Positions 34,071 through 42,093 of a stretch of DNA of 47,707 nucleotides are shown here, one piece after another (the stretch's first letter is position 1; each line of letters opens with the position of its first letter). The stretch comes from Flavobacterium sp. YO12. GTDB taxonomy: Bacteria > Bacteroidota > Bacteroidia > Flavobacteriales > Flavobacteriaceae. The position numbers were made by a program, and so were the translations under genes. Location: NCBI RefSeq assembly GCF_004119495.1, contig NZ_NRQU01000037.1, forward strand, positions 1-47,707, given 5' to 3'. The notes beneath the pieces were generated by a model. It made no database searches. It had not been told where the DNA came from and was given only the letters and a program-made list of their open reading frames with translations.

Positions 34071-34170
34071 CAAATATAAGTATTTATACTTATGTAAATA
34101 CGTAAAGTAGTTTGTTTTTAAGTAAAAAAAGTTTGTTTTGAGTACGTATTTTATCGTAATCCTTTACGTA
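34071..34170 (-). promoter_or_regulatory. nirB control region
   Basis: The leftward -7 box TATATTTG (34078-34071) abuts the perfect palindrome ATAAGTATTTATACTTAT (34076-34093). TACGTA occurs at 34099, 34143 and 34165, the last two forming a loose inverted pair. Predicted start near 34064, a 20-base leader. TACTTAT also occurs at 34195-34201, upstream of the next gene on the plus strand. Confidence 0.62.
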
Positions 34171-34310
34171 ATGCGGTGTGTGAGTAAATTGGAATACTTA
34201 TAATTATTTTAAATTTGAAAAGATTCTAAATAAGTAATTCAGAAAAAAATTGTAAATTCATAAGAAATTTACTTGTATTTGGTTAAAAATGATATTTTAA
34301 ATAGAACGTT

Positions 34311-35096
34311 ATGAAAAATATACTTTCACTTTCACTCTTGCTTTTATTTTCTTTGATGATAAGTTGTAAATCTACAGCTGGCAAAACTTCTGATAAACAA
34401 ACGACTTCTGAATATGGATCTCAGGAAGATGAGATGAAGTACTATTTTACAGCAACGGGAAATGAGCCGTTTTGGGGATTAAAAATAGGAAATGACAATA
34501 TTGTATTTACTTCTTTGATTCCAGGAAAAGAAAAACTTGTTTTTACACCTGTCGACGCTATAAAAGCTATGGATGCGAATGTTAAGATGTATAAAGTTAG
34601 TAATGAAACTTCATCTGCGACTATTACAATTCAGCAGTTAGATTGTCAGGACTCAATGTCGGGTGTTATTTCTCCTTATAAAGTTTCAATAGAAATTAAA
34701 AATAATACGGAATTACAAACCGAAAAATTAGGAGGCTGCGGAAAGTATAATACCGATTATCGTCTGCATGATATTTGGGTTTTGGAAGAACTGAATGGCT
34801 ATAAAGTTTTTGCTTCCGATTTTCAAAAAGAAATGCCTAGAATCGAAATTAACTCAACAGAAAATAGATTTTCGGGATACGGCGGCTGTAATGCTATAAG
34901 CGGACAAATTTTTTATGAAAAGGATGTACTGCGATTTACAAGAGTTCTTTCGACTCTTATGGCTTGTCCTCAAGGAAATAAGGAAAGTGAGTTTACTAAA
35001 GCATTGCAAAGCACAACTACTTATTCTATTGAAAATAACAGATTAACGTTGTTAAATCCTTCTGCGAAGCTGTTGGTTTTTAGAAAGGTAGATTAA
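34311..35096 (+). CDS. META-domain lipoprotein
   Basis: 261 residues. Signal peptide with lipobox LMISC, so C19 should be lipidated. Residues 40-145 resemble the COG3650-type domain (YYFTATGNEPFWGLKIG); residues 150-258 are a META/HslJ-like domain (WVLEELNGYKVF; FSGYGGCNAISGQIF; LMACPQGNKESEF). HslJ relatives are linked to stress or drug resistance; the function here is unknown. A TAAATTTG -7-like box at 34210-34217 is possible but gives a long leader. Confidence 0.83.
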   Translation: MKNILSLSLLLLFSLMISCKSTAGKTSDKQTTSEYGSQEDEMKYYFTATGNEPFWGLKIGNDNIVFTSLIPGKEKLVFTPVDAIKAMDANVKMYKVSNETSSATITIQQLDCQDSMSGVISPYKVSIEIKNNTELQTEKLGGCGKYNTDYRLHDIWVLEELNGYKVFASDFQKEMPRIEINSTENRFSGYGGCNAISGQIFYEKDVLRFTRVLSTLMACPQGNKESEFTKALQSTTTYSIENNRLTLLNPSAKLLVFRKVD

Positions 35097-35098
35097 TT

Positions 35099-35204
35099 TT
35101 GTCATTTCGACCGAAGGGAGAAATCACACACGCTAATCGACAAAGATTGTAGATATTCTTTGTGGAGTTTCTTGTGTGATTTCTCCCTTCGGTCGAAATG
35201 ACAA
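35099..35204. repeat. Family A repeat, copy A6, between convergent genes
   Basis: TTGTCATTTCGACCGAAGGG at the left, with the exact complement at the right end; core CGACAAAGATTG. It starts 2 bases after the lipoprotein stop and ends 12 bases before the convergent gene's stop, so it probably doubles as a bidirectional terminator. Confidence 0.9.
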
Positions 35205-35216
35205 TACTATACTTAA

Positions 35217-36503
35217 TTACTCAAGCAATTCTTTAGTTTCTTCCTCTTCGTCTTCTCCTTTGACAAAATCTAATTCTAAAGCTCTAACAGTTTGAACTGC
35301 ATTTCCTGCAATACCACGAATAGAACCGTACATTCCTAAAGTATTGTGAACTACTTTTTCGATTTGTTTTTCGCGTTGTTTCCAGATTCTCTGCATGGCT
35401 CTTTTTTCAGAATCTAAGTCGTTTTGCATTTGTGTAAAACCTTCAACAATGCCTTCAATTTGCAAACGGAATTCGTTGCTGGTTAAGAAATCATACAACA
35501 TCGACATTTTATCTCCTTTGTTTTCTTGTGCCTGAACTGCCTGACTTACCTGAATTAGTGATTGACGTAAAACAGCAGTCAGACCTTTAAATTCTTCATA
35601 AGTACAAATCCAGATTCCGTCGCGCATTCCCATTCTTTCCATTCCGTTTGGCATTACTTCGGTTACCAAAACACCAATATTGGCTCTTTTGGTTCTAATG
35701 TCATTTTTGAATTTCTCAATCCAAGAAGGCTGAAAGGCTTTTGTTCTTTTACTTTCGTAGTAAATTGAACCGCAGTTTTGCAATTCACGTGTATTGACAA
35801 TTTGAAGACAATCGGCACCGTTTGCACCTTTTTTAATTTCGTCGATAGTGTCAAGCGGAAAATTATTTGCCAGCCATTCTTCAATCGCTAATTCCATTAC
35901 TTCACCTTGCAATTGCATAGAACCTTGTTCTTGCTTGCGTTTCATTTCCTCGATCAGCTTTTTTTGATCGTCAGATTGTTTTTGGTATTCTTTTATCTTC
36001 AGTTCGTTTTTCTCTTCTTCTTGTTTGCGAATTTTATCGCGTTCCAGAACTAAAGTAGCGTTTAATTGTTTTTGTGCTTCGGCTTCGATTGCTTCTTTCA
36101 TTTCCAGTTTTTCACGCTGAAGTTTTGCAATTTCGCCTGTCATTTTATTCAATTCACGAAGTTTCTCAGATTTTTCAGAAAGTTCTTTTTCCATCAAAAG
36201 CATACGATCTTTGTTTTCTTCTTCGAGTTTGGCTTTTAGTTTTTCAGAAATTTCTTTTTCAGCAGTCTTTTTTTCGCGCTCCAAACGTTCGGCAAAAAGT
36301 TCATTTTCTTGTTTCTTTTTGGCTTCAAATTCGGTTTTGGCTTTTTCGAATTGCTCGCTTTTTAATTCCAGTTCTTTTGCCTGAGCAGCAGCTTTTTGCT
36401 GAAATTCTTTACGGATACTATCTTCTAACTGATGTTTTAAGATGTCATTTACGTCGATATTTTCTCCGCAGTTCGGGCACTGAATTGAAGATTGCTCAGC
36501 CAT
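35217..36503 (-). CDS. DUF2130 protein: zinc ribbon, long coiled coil, nuclease-like C-terminal domain
   Basis: 428 residues. N-terminal ribbon half CPNCGENID (9-17). Residues about 30-205 are an uninterrupted Glu/Lys/Gln coiled coil. The conserved DUF2130 core follows (about 205-330): GEVMELAIEEWLANNF, GADCLQIV and YYESKRTKAF. The order Glu ... Asp ... ExK with these spacings resembles a PD-(D/E)xK nuclease site; that resemblance is my inference. Partner and substrate unknown; no restriction or defence genes adjoin it. Confidence 0.82.
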   Translation of the reverse strand: MAEQSSIQCPNCGENIDVNDILKHQLEDSIRKEFQQKAAAQAKELELKSEQFEKAKTEFEAKKKQENELFAERLEREKKTAEKEISEKLKAKLEEENKDRMLLMEKELSEKSEKLRELNKMTGEIAKLQREKLEMKEAIEAEAQKQLNATLVLERDKIRKQEEEKNELKIKEYQKQSDDQKKLIEEMKRKQEQGSMQLQGEVMELAIEEWLANNFPLDTIDEIKKGANGADCLQIVNTRELQNCGSIYYESKRTKAFQPSWIEKFKNDIRTKRANIGVLVTEVMPNGMERMGMRDGIWICTYEEFKGLTAVLRQSLIQVSQAVQAQENKGDKMSMLYDFLTSNEFRLQIEGIVEGFTQMQNDLDSEKRAMQRIWKQREKQIEKVVHNTLGMYGSIRGIAGNAVQTVRALELDFVKGEDEEEETKELLE

Positions 36504-36608
36504 TTTGTATTGATTTTATTTGGTAGAATTATAATTTGCTAAGGTATTTAAAAGTTCCCTTTTTATGATATGGATTTCTGTACTAAATTGTAACGATTTT
36601 TTTTTATA

Positions 36609-36752
36609 GCCACGAATTGCACTAATTTTCACGAATTGTTTTTGAATTAATCTCGCAAAGTCACAGAGACGCAAAGTTTTTTTAGCCACAGATTAAAAAG
36701 ATTAAGTGGATTTCCTCTCATTTTTGTCATTTCTCGTTCCTCGAAATGACAA
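36609..36752. repeat. Mixed repeat tract: family C copy C2, GCAAAG-type repeat and a minimal family A copy (A7)
   Basis: GCCACGAATTGCAC...TTCACGAATT (36609-36638), then CGCAAAGTCACAGAGACGCA (36653 on), then TTGTCATTTC (36724-36733) directly paired with GAAATGACAA (36743-36752) around 9 bases. The last is a family A palindrome lacking its centre and core. It fills the gap between the LysR gene and DUF2130. Confidence 0.7.
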
Positions 36753-36794
36753 ACTGGATGCGCTTCATTCCTGTTTAAAAAAAAACTTAGAGTC

Positions 36795-37676
36795 TTAGCG
36801 ATTTTGTGCCAATAAAAATTCAACAGCAGATCTCGTGATCTCAGAATCATCTTCTTTTGAAGTGATAATTGAAACATTTGTAAAAAGATTCACTTTTTTT
36901 AATTCAAGAAAACCAATTTCAGGATCTTGATTGTTTTTTACAATGTTGGATGGAACAATCGAAATTCCTAAGCCATTTTTGACTAATTGTACTATAGAAT
37001 TTATATTGTTGGCTTCGTGAATAATTTTTGGTGTAAAGCCGTAAAAAGCGCAAAGTTCTAGTAAAACTTCATGATAATGTGGCGCATAATCTTTATTGAA
37101 GAATACGAAAGTCTCATCTTTTAAATTCAATATCTCTTTTTCAGATTTCAATTGAATGTTATTTTTATTAAAGACAATTGAAAATCCATCTTGAAACCAT
37201 AAATGTGATTGTATTTTTGGAGATTTTATTGGTGAACGAATAATTCCCATTTCGATTTTTCCTTGTTCTAAAGCGTCGATTTGTTTGGTTGTGGATACTT
37301 CAAAAAGTTTGAAATTTACATAAGGGAATTGTAATTTTAAATGTTTTATTAATTCTGAAATTACAGAGGAGTAAATCGAGCTGATGTAGGCAATTCTGAA
37401 TTCGCCCGAAACATTTGTGGCAATCTTTTTTGTTTTTGCAGAAATGCGTTCCAAATTCTGAAAGATTGTATTCACTTCCTTTTCGAAATATTTCCCAGCT
37501 TCCGTTAGTTCTACTTTTTTATTGTTCCGAATAAAAAGTTTTGCCTGAAGTTCTTCTTCCAGTTCAATTATCTGACGGCTTAATGGCGGTTGTGAAATAA
37601 AAAGTTTCTCAGAAGCTTTGGTAAAGTTCAGTTCTTCGGCTACAGCCAAAAAGTATTTTAAGTGACGTAATTCCAT
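36795..37676 (-). CDS. LysR-family transcriptional regulator
   Basis: 293 residues. N-terminal winged HTH (MELRHLKYFLAVAEELNFTKASEKLFISQPPLSRQI) and a periplasmic-binding-like effector domain from about 90. Effector unknown. It is divergent from the methyltransferase at 37937 and about 1.4 kb from the MdaB-like gene; regulators of this type often control quinone reductases or dioxygenases, but no target is proven. Its last codons run into CGCTAAGACTCTAAG, a repeat-like word. Confidence 0.9.
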   Translation of the reverse strand: MELRHLKYFLAVAEELNFTKASEKLFISQPPLSRQIIELEEELQAKLFIRNNKKVELTEAGKYFEKEVNTIFQNLERISAKTKKIATNVSGEFRIAYISSIYSSVISELIKHLKLQFPYVNFKLFEVSTTKQIDALEQGKIEMGIIRSPIKSPKIQSHLWFQDGFSIVFNKNNIQLKSEKEILNLKDETFVFFNKDYAPHYHEVLLELCAFYGFTPKIIHEANNINSIVQLVKNGLGISIVPSNIVKNNQDPEIGFLELKKVNLFTNVSIITSKEDDSEITRSAVEFLLAQNR

Positions 37677-37677
37677 G

Positions 37678-37692
37678 ATACTTTTAAAGTAT
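37678..37692. promoter_or_regulatory. LysR-type operator candidate
   Basis: ATACTTTTAAAGTAT is a perfect 15-base palindrome fitting the T-N11-A LysR box, lying 1 base before the regulator start codon. A related AGTATTTTTAAAGTAT follows at 37710-37725. Position suggests autorepression. Confidence 0.5.
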
Positions 37693-37777
37693 TGATAATT
37701 GATAAAAATAGTATTTTTAAAGTATTTATGAAAGTGATAGTTTTGGAAAAGAAAAAAAGAACTCTCTCGCAGATTTA

Positions 37778-37803
37778 CTTTGCTGATTCGCTATCGCTTG
37801 GGT
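37778..37803. repeat. 26-nt micro-element, copy m3
   Basis: CTTTGCT, TTCGCTATCGC, TTGGGT, between CGCAGATTTA and TGCAGATTGAGCAG. Removing it restores a GCAGATTT-type direct repeat like that near 31303. A palindrome CGATAGCTATCG follows at about 37896-37907. The short open frame across this stretch is not a gene. Confidence 0.7.
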
Positions 37804-37936
37804 TGCAGATTGAGCAGATTATTAGTTTCGAAAAAAATCATCTTAACTACAATATTCCAATCAATAATAGCAAAAAGATTCGCTCAATCTGCTCGCGATA
37901 GCTATCGAGACTGCTAGAGATTAAAAAACATAGACT

Positions 37937-38644
37937 ATGAAAAAATCAACTATTGCAGAAATCAAAGAACGATTTGATAATGATGTCGAACGATTTTCGA
38001 ATTTAGAAACGGGACAATTGTCTACAATTGATGCTAAAATTTCGTTGGAATTAATTACGGAAGCTTCTAAAAGAATTGTTCCAAATGCCACTCATGTTTT
38101 GGATATTGGCTGCGGTGCGGGAAATTACACTTTAATGATGTTGTCTAAAGTATCAGATTTAAATTGCACTTTGGTCGATTTGAGTTTGCCAATGTTGGAT
38201 AAAGCTTTTGAAAGAGTTTCGTTAGAAACAAAAGGAAAAGTCGAAATTAAACAAGGTGATATTCGCGAAGTTGATTTAAAAGAAGACTGTTTTGATATTA
38301 TTTTAGCAGGAGCTGTTTTACATCATTTAAGAGATGATCAGGATTGGGAAACTACTTTTACTAAAATATTTAAATTATTAAAACCGGGCGGCTGTTTTAT
38401 GATTTCGGATTTGATTACGCAAGACACGGAATTGTTGAATGAATATACCTGGCAGCGCTATGGAGAATATTTGGAAGGAATAGGAGGGGCTGAATATCGT
38501 AAAAATGTATTTGAATATATCGCAAAAGAAGATACGCCAAGATCAATGAATTATCAATTGGATTTGATGAAAAAAGTAGGTTTTAAAAGCGTTGAAATTT
38601 TACACAAGAATATGTGTTTTGGTGCTTTTGGTGGGATTAAGTAG
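37937..38644 (+). CDS. Class I SAM-dependent methyltransferase
   Basis: 235 residues. SAM motif I VLDIGCGAGNYTLMML (about 53-68), acidic QGDIREVDL (motif II/III), and DIILAGAVLHHL as motif IV. A Methyltransf_11/25-type fold without further domains; substrate unknown. It stands alone on the plus strand, 260 bases downstream of the divergent LysR start. The start is the first ATG after the repeat tract. Confidence 0.85.
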   Translation: MKKSTIAEIKERFDNDVERFSNLETGQLSTIDAKISLELITEASKRIVPNATHVLDIGCGAGNYTLMMLSKVSDLNCTLVDLSLPMLDKAFERVSLETKGKVEIKQGDIREVDLKEDCFDIILAGAVLHHLRDDQDWETTFTKIFKLLKPGGCFMISDLITQDTELLNEYTWQRYGEYLEGIGGAEYRKNVFEYIAKEDTPRSMNYQLDLMKKVGFKSVEILHKNMCFGAFGGIK

Positions 38645-38653
38645 TTTTTTATA

Positions 38654-38700
38654 GCCACGAATTGCTTCGCCTGTTCGCTATCGCTCGAGTCACGAATTTT
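38654..38700. repeat. Family C repeat C3 split by the 26-nt micro-element (m4)
   Basis: GCCACGAATTG (38654-38664) and CACGAATTTT (38691-38700) flank a complete micro-element (38665-38690: CTTCGCC, TTCGCTATCGC, TCGAGT). Excising it leaves GCCACGAATTG joined to CACGAATT, the form seen in C1. Confidence 0.8.
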
Positions 38701-38748
38701 TATTCTTTAAAATTTATGCACAAAGCAATTCGAGGCAGAAAAAATATC

Positions 38749-39027
38749 TTATAAAACCTGTGCTGTTTTGTAAACTTGAATTGGAGCGGCAACAAAAGTT
38801 TCGCTTTTAGTGATGAAATCTTGTAAATGAGATTGGTTGTTATGAAGATCTAAGCCAGTTTGATCTTTCCATTCTTCCCAAATAATAAAAACATTTTCGG
38901 CATGATGAAGATCGTAGCGTACGCATGCAGCTTCTTTTCTAGTTTCGGTAACTAAATCATTCAATAAGCTGTGAAGCTGCTGCGTGTTTTCTTTCTTGCT
39001 TTTTATAATGGCAGTTATAGATATCAT
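38749..39027 (-). CDS. Antibiotic-biosynthesis-monooxygenase-like (Abm) protein
   Basis: 92 residues, a dimeric ferredoxin-like alpha/beta barrel: MISITAIIKSKKENTQQLHSLL... then YDLHHAENVFIIWEEWKD and HLQDFI. Close in form to YgiN, a quinol monooxygenase. It begins 2 bases after the MdaB-like gene, reproducing the E. coli mdaB-ygiN pairing, in which the two enzymes form a quinone redox cycle. Confidence 0.86.
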   Translation of the reverse strand: MISITAIIKSKKENTQQLHSLLNDLVTETRKEAACVRYDLHHAENVFIIWEEWKDQTGLDLHNNQSHLQDFITKSETFVAAPIQVYKTAQVL

Positions 39028-39029
39028 GG

Positions 39030-39632
39030 TTATATGGTTTTGAAAATTTGTGATAAATGGTTCGTGTATTCAGATTTAAAGATACTAATATTTTCAGATG
39101 TAGCACCTTTTTCGACATCATGAAAATGAAATCCGTCGAGTTTTTGCATTCCTACAAATTTGTTCATTTTATGAAAACCAAACATAGCACCATCATCTAC
39201 CGAAGTTTCTTCGAAAAATTCTCCTGGAAGTGTAAAAGCTGTTGCAGGCGCATTCCAACTTGTAGTCAGCATATATTTACGTCCGTGTAAAAGTCCGCCA
39301 GTTCCGTAATTAATGTCTGGATTTGTTCTAGTTCTTCCGTCGCTTTTGTAAATTCCTTTGTTATGTCCAGCAGTGAAAACATCGTCGATGTATTTTTTGA
39401 AAAGATTTGGTAATTGAAACCACCAAACAGGAGTGTGATAAACGATTGCATCTGCCCAAACAAATTTTTCTACTTCTTCATCAAGGTCGATTTCTTGTTT
39501 GATGTCAGTTGTTTTTATTTCGTAGTTTTTACTTTTTAAAAACTCAATTGTCCAGTCTGTAACGGTTTCATTGAATTTTCCGCCTGAATGAGCGAAATTT
39601 TGACTTCCGTTGATAATAAATATTTTTTTCAT
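39030..39632 (-). CDS. mdaB: NAD(P)H:quinone oxidoreductase, MdaB-like flavoprotein
   Basis: 200 residues from ATG 39632 (MKKIFIINGSQ). The frame stays open further upstream, but that part is family D repeat sequence and is not counted. Flavodoxin-like fold with FMN/FAD loop INGSQNFAHSGGKFN and the WADAIVYHTPVWWFQLP motif typical of MdaB. It reduces quinones by two electrons, limiting semiquinone stress. It forms an operon with the Abm gene. Confidence 0.9.
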   Translation of the reverse strand: MKKIFIINGSQNFAHSGGKFNETVTDWTIEFLKSKNYEIKTTDIKQEIDLDEEVEKFVWADAIVYHTPVWWFQLPNLFKKYIDDVFTAGHNKGIYKSDGRTRTNPDINYGTGGLLHGRKYMLTTSWNAPATAFTLPGEFFEETSVDDGAMFGFHKMNKFVGMQKLDGFHFHDVEKGATSENISIFKSEYTNHLSQIFKTI

Positions 39633-39665
39633 TTTACGTTTTGTTCTGATGAATTCGTGATGTGT

Positions 39666-39735
39666 GAGGGATAGAGGCGGTATCCTTTTATGAAGCGATA
39701 GCGGAATAAAAGATATAGCCGAACGCCCGATTCGC
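39666..39735. repeat. Family D hairpin, copy D2
   Basis: GGCGGTATCCTTTTAT and ATAAAAGATATAGCC form the stem. The loop GAAGCGATAGCGGAAT contains CGATAGCG, the inverse of the micro-element core. It starts the 415-base gap 39633-40047, which also holds B3 and A8 and no gene. Confidence 0.65.
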
Positions 39736-39786
39736 GGCGGCGAACACACCCAAATTCTTATTATTTAATTTTTGAGATTTATTTTG

Positions 39787-40042
39787 AAACACATAGAAAC
39801 ATAGATTTTTCTTTTTTGGGAAAGAGAATAGAAAGAAACTGGTTTCTAAAATATAGTTCTCAAAGTTTGTCATTCCGAGGAACGAGGAATCACAATAGAA
39901 ACTCCGCAAACTAAGTCATCAATCTTTGGCGGGCAACGAGTGTGATTCCTCGTTCCTCAGAATGACATACTACATTGACTATGTTTGTTAATGCAAGTGA
40001 AACGTCTTTTATACGCACTGAAATCTATGTTCCTATGTGTTT
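39787..40042. repeat. Family B inverted repeat B3, enlarged by an inserted family A element
   Basis: AAACACATAGAAACATAG at the left; a slightly degenerate complement (CTATGTTCCTATGTGTTT) at the right. The centre that reads ATAGCTATG in B1 and B2 is split here after ATAG (39856) and resumes at CTATG (39979). The 122 bases between contain a whole family A copy. Confidence 0.82.
39867..39967. repeat. Family A repeat, copy A8 (inverted), nested in B3
   Basis: TTGTCATTCCGAGGAACGAG at the left with its near-exact complement at the right; core CAATCTTTGG is in the reverse orientation, like A5. Confidence 0.88.
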
Positions 40043-40047
40043 AAATA

Positions 40048-41034
40048 TTATTTTATTTTAGCAATTGCCTGATTAATAAATTCTAATTCTGAAGCAGATA
40101 AATCAAAATCCATCGCTTTTGCATTTGAAATAGCTTGTTCTGCATTTCTTGCGCCAGCCAAAACAATTGAGATTCCTTTTTGTAAAGTAGTCCAGCGTAA
40201 AACTAATTGTGAGATCGAAATGTGTTTTGAATTGGCTAATGAGCTTAATTCTTCTACTAAAGTTTTTACTTGTTGAAGATCAAATTTTCCAAAATAACCA
40301 TTACGATGATCGTTTTCTTTTAATTTGCCGTCTGTAAAATATTTTCCTGTAAGCAAACCTCTTTCCATTGGGCTGTATGCTATGATGCCAATATTTTCAG
40401 TAATTGTAAATGGAAGTAAATCTGTTTCAATGCTTTTGTTCAACATGCTGTATGCAACTTGATTGGATGCGATCTGAACTGTTTTTTGTGCTTCCTGAAT
40501 TTGAGAAACATTATAATTACTTACTCCAAATGCTCTGATTTTTCCTTGCTGAATTAAGGTTTCAACGGCTTCCATTGTTTCTGAAATTGGTGTTGTTGAA
40601 TCTGGCCAGTGAATTTGCAATAAGTCGATATAATCTGTTTGAAGACGTTTTAGGCTTTCTTCAATTTCTTTTATGACGTTTTCTTTTGATGAATATTTGT
40701 AGACAGGAATTTTTTTGCCATTATCATCGGCATCAAAAAAGAAATCGCCTTTTCCGTTATTGCTTCCGTCCCAAACTAAGCCGAATTTAGTTAACAATTG
40801 TACTTTTGAACGATCGTAAGATTTTATAGCTTCGCCAATCATTTCTTCGCTTAAGCCAAATCCGTAAAAAGGAGCAGTGTCAATTGTTGTTACGCCGTGG
40901 TCGATAGAAGCGCGAACAGAGTCGATTGAATCTTTCTTTTCGTTTCCGCCCCACATATTTCCGCCAATAGCAAATGCACCGTATGTTATAGTTGATAATT
41001 TTAGTTCCGAGCTGCCTAATTTTCTATATTCCAT
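40048..41034 (-). CDS. Aldo/keto reductase
   Basis: 328 residues, (beta/alpha)8 barrel NADPH-dependent oxidoreductase of the YdhF/general-stress type. Catalytic tetrad visible: D in TIDTAPFYG, Y in FYGFG, K in QLLTKFG, H in LLQIHWPD. C-terminal cofactor region VLAGARNAEQAISNAKAM. Substrate unknown. It is divergent from the AraC-family gene, with promoters overlapping in a 119-base gap, so it is a likely target of that regulator. Confidence 0.92.
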   Translation of the reverse strand: MEYRKLGSSELKLSTITYGAFAIGGNMWGGNEKKDSIDSVRASIDHGVTTIDTAPFYGFGLSEEMIGEAIKSYDRSKVQLLTKFGLVWDGSNNGKGDFFFDADDNGKKIPVYKYSSKENVIKEIEESLKRLQTDYIDLLQIHWPDSTTPISETMEAVETLIQQGKIRAFGVSNYNVSQIQEAQKTVQIASNQVAYSMLNKSIETDLLPFTITENIGIIAYSPMERGLLTGKYFTDGKLKENDHRNGYFGKFDLQQVKTLVEELSSLANSKHISISQLVLRWTTLQKGISIVLAGARNAEQAISNAKAMDFDLSASELEFINQAIAKIK

Positions 41035-41096
41035 GATATTAAATATTACGTTTTACAAATTTTTGACAAAATTATACCATTTTTATGAGTGTAAAA

Positions 41097-41128
41097 TTGT
41101 ATAATTTTGTCTTTTTTAGGTACATTTG
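41097..41128 (+). promoter_or_regulatory. Promoter of the AraC-family gene
   Basis: -33-like TTG at 41097-41099, 21-base spacer, -7 box TACATTTG at 41121-41128, giving a start near 41135. This supports the ATG at 41154 rather than the in-frame ATG at 41085. Confidence 0.6.
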
Positions 41129-41153
41129 CAACTTCAATAGATTCTTTAAGATT

Positions 41154-41999
41154 ATGAAAAAAGAAAATTTATATGAACCGTTTACGGTTTCGTTTGAAAC
41201 ATTGGATGAATATCCAGATGTTGGGGATCGCCATAATTTCTTTGAATTGGTTTACATCTTGAGCGGAACGGGAAGGCAGTGTATCAATAAAAATATCTTT
41301 GAATATGATGCTGGACATATGTTTTTATTGACGCCTGAGGATTGTCATAATTTTACTATTGAAACGAAAACGAAATTTTTCTTTTTGAGATTTAATGATA
41401 TTTATTTGAAGAATTCGAGTCTTCAAAATGAAAATATTCAGCGTTTAGAATATATTCTGCAAAATGCAAATCATCAGCCGGGTTGTATTTTAAAGAATGA
41501 TGCTGATAAGTGTTTGGTTAAGGTAATGATCGAAGCGATTTGTCGAGAGCATAATGACAAAGATGTTTATAATCAGGAATTGATTCAACAATTGGTAAAT
41601 ACCTTAATCATTATTGTTGCCAGAAATATTGCGAAATATTTACCGGAACAGGTGAATGTGGGAACTGAAGCTAAAGCAATGGATATTTTACAATATATTC
41701 AAACGAATATTTATTATCCTGAGAAAATAAAAGCAGAATCTATAAGTGATTATTTCGGAATTTCGAACACGTATTTAGGACGTTATTTTAAGAAACATGC
41801 CGATGAAACGATGCAGCAATATATTAGTAATTATAAAACAAAACTGATAGAGCATCGTTTGCAATTCAGTGATAAGCGCATTAACGAAATTGCATATGAA
41901 TTTGGCTTTACGGACGAAAGTCACTTTAATAAATTCTTTAAAAAACAAAAGGGCAATAGTGCGTCAGAGTTTAGAAAGACGATTCGATTGAGTGCATAA
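41154..41999 (+). CDS. AraC-family transcriptional regulator
   Basis: 281 residues from ATG 41154; a longer frame from 41085 would begin upstream of the predicted promoter. N-terminal cupin-like sensor (VGDRHNFFELVYILSGTGRQCIN...HMFLLTPEDCHNF), C-terminal double HTH (about 180-278: ISDYFGISNTYLGRYFKKH, INEIAYEFGFTDESHFNKFFKK). Ligand unknown. Divergent from the aldo/keto reductase. Confidence 0.88.
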   Translation: MKKENLYEPFTVSFETLDEYPDVGDRHNFFELVYILSGTGRQCINKNIFEYDAGHMFLLTPEDCHNFTIETKTKFFFLRFNDIYLKNSSLQNENIQRLEYILQNANHQPGCILKNDADKCLVKVMIEAICREHNDKDVYNQELIQQLVNTLIIIVARNIAKYLPEQVNVGTEAKAMDILQYIQTNIYYPEKIKAESISDYFGISNTYLGRYFKKHADETMQQYISNYKTKLIEHRLQFSDKRINEIAYEFGFTDESHFNKFFKKQKGNSASEFRKTIRLSA

Positions 42000-42000
42000 A

Positions 42001-42090
42001 CACGGATTTTACGAATTTATACTATTTTTTTTGCCACCGATTACACTGATTAAAAGGATTTTTAATTTGTGATAATTAGTGCAATTCGTG
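42001..42090. repeat. Family C inverted repeat, copy C4
   Basis: CACGGATTTTACGAATTTAT at the left, GCCACCGATTACACTGATTA in the middle and TTAGTGCAATTCGTG (42076-42090) at the right. It sits between convergent genes, directly after the AraC-family stop. Confidence 0.6.
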
Positions 42091-42093
42091 TTT

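Noticed and set aside
37692..37901. 69-residue plus-strand frame between LysR and the methyltransferase
   Set aside because: It runs through the micro-element and GCAGATT repeats, has no recognisable domain and no promoter of its own.
39633..39749. Longer N-terminus for the MdaB-like protein
   Set aside because: The extra 39 residues are translated from family D repeat sequence; the flavodoxin fold starts at MKKIFIING.
12336..40042. CRISPR array
   Set aside because: The repeats are dispersed kilobases apart, palindromic and of unequal spacing; there are no regular spacers and no cas genes.
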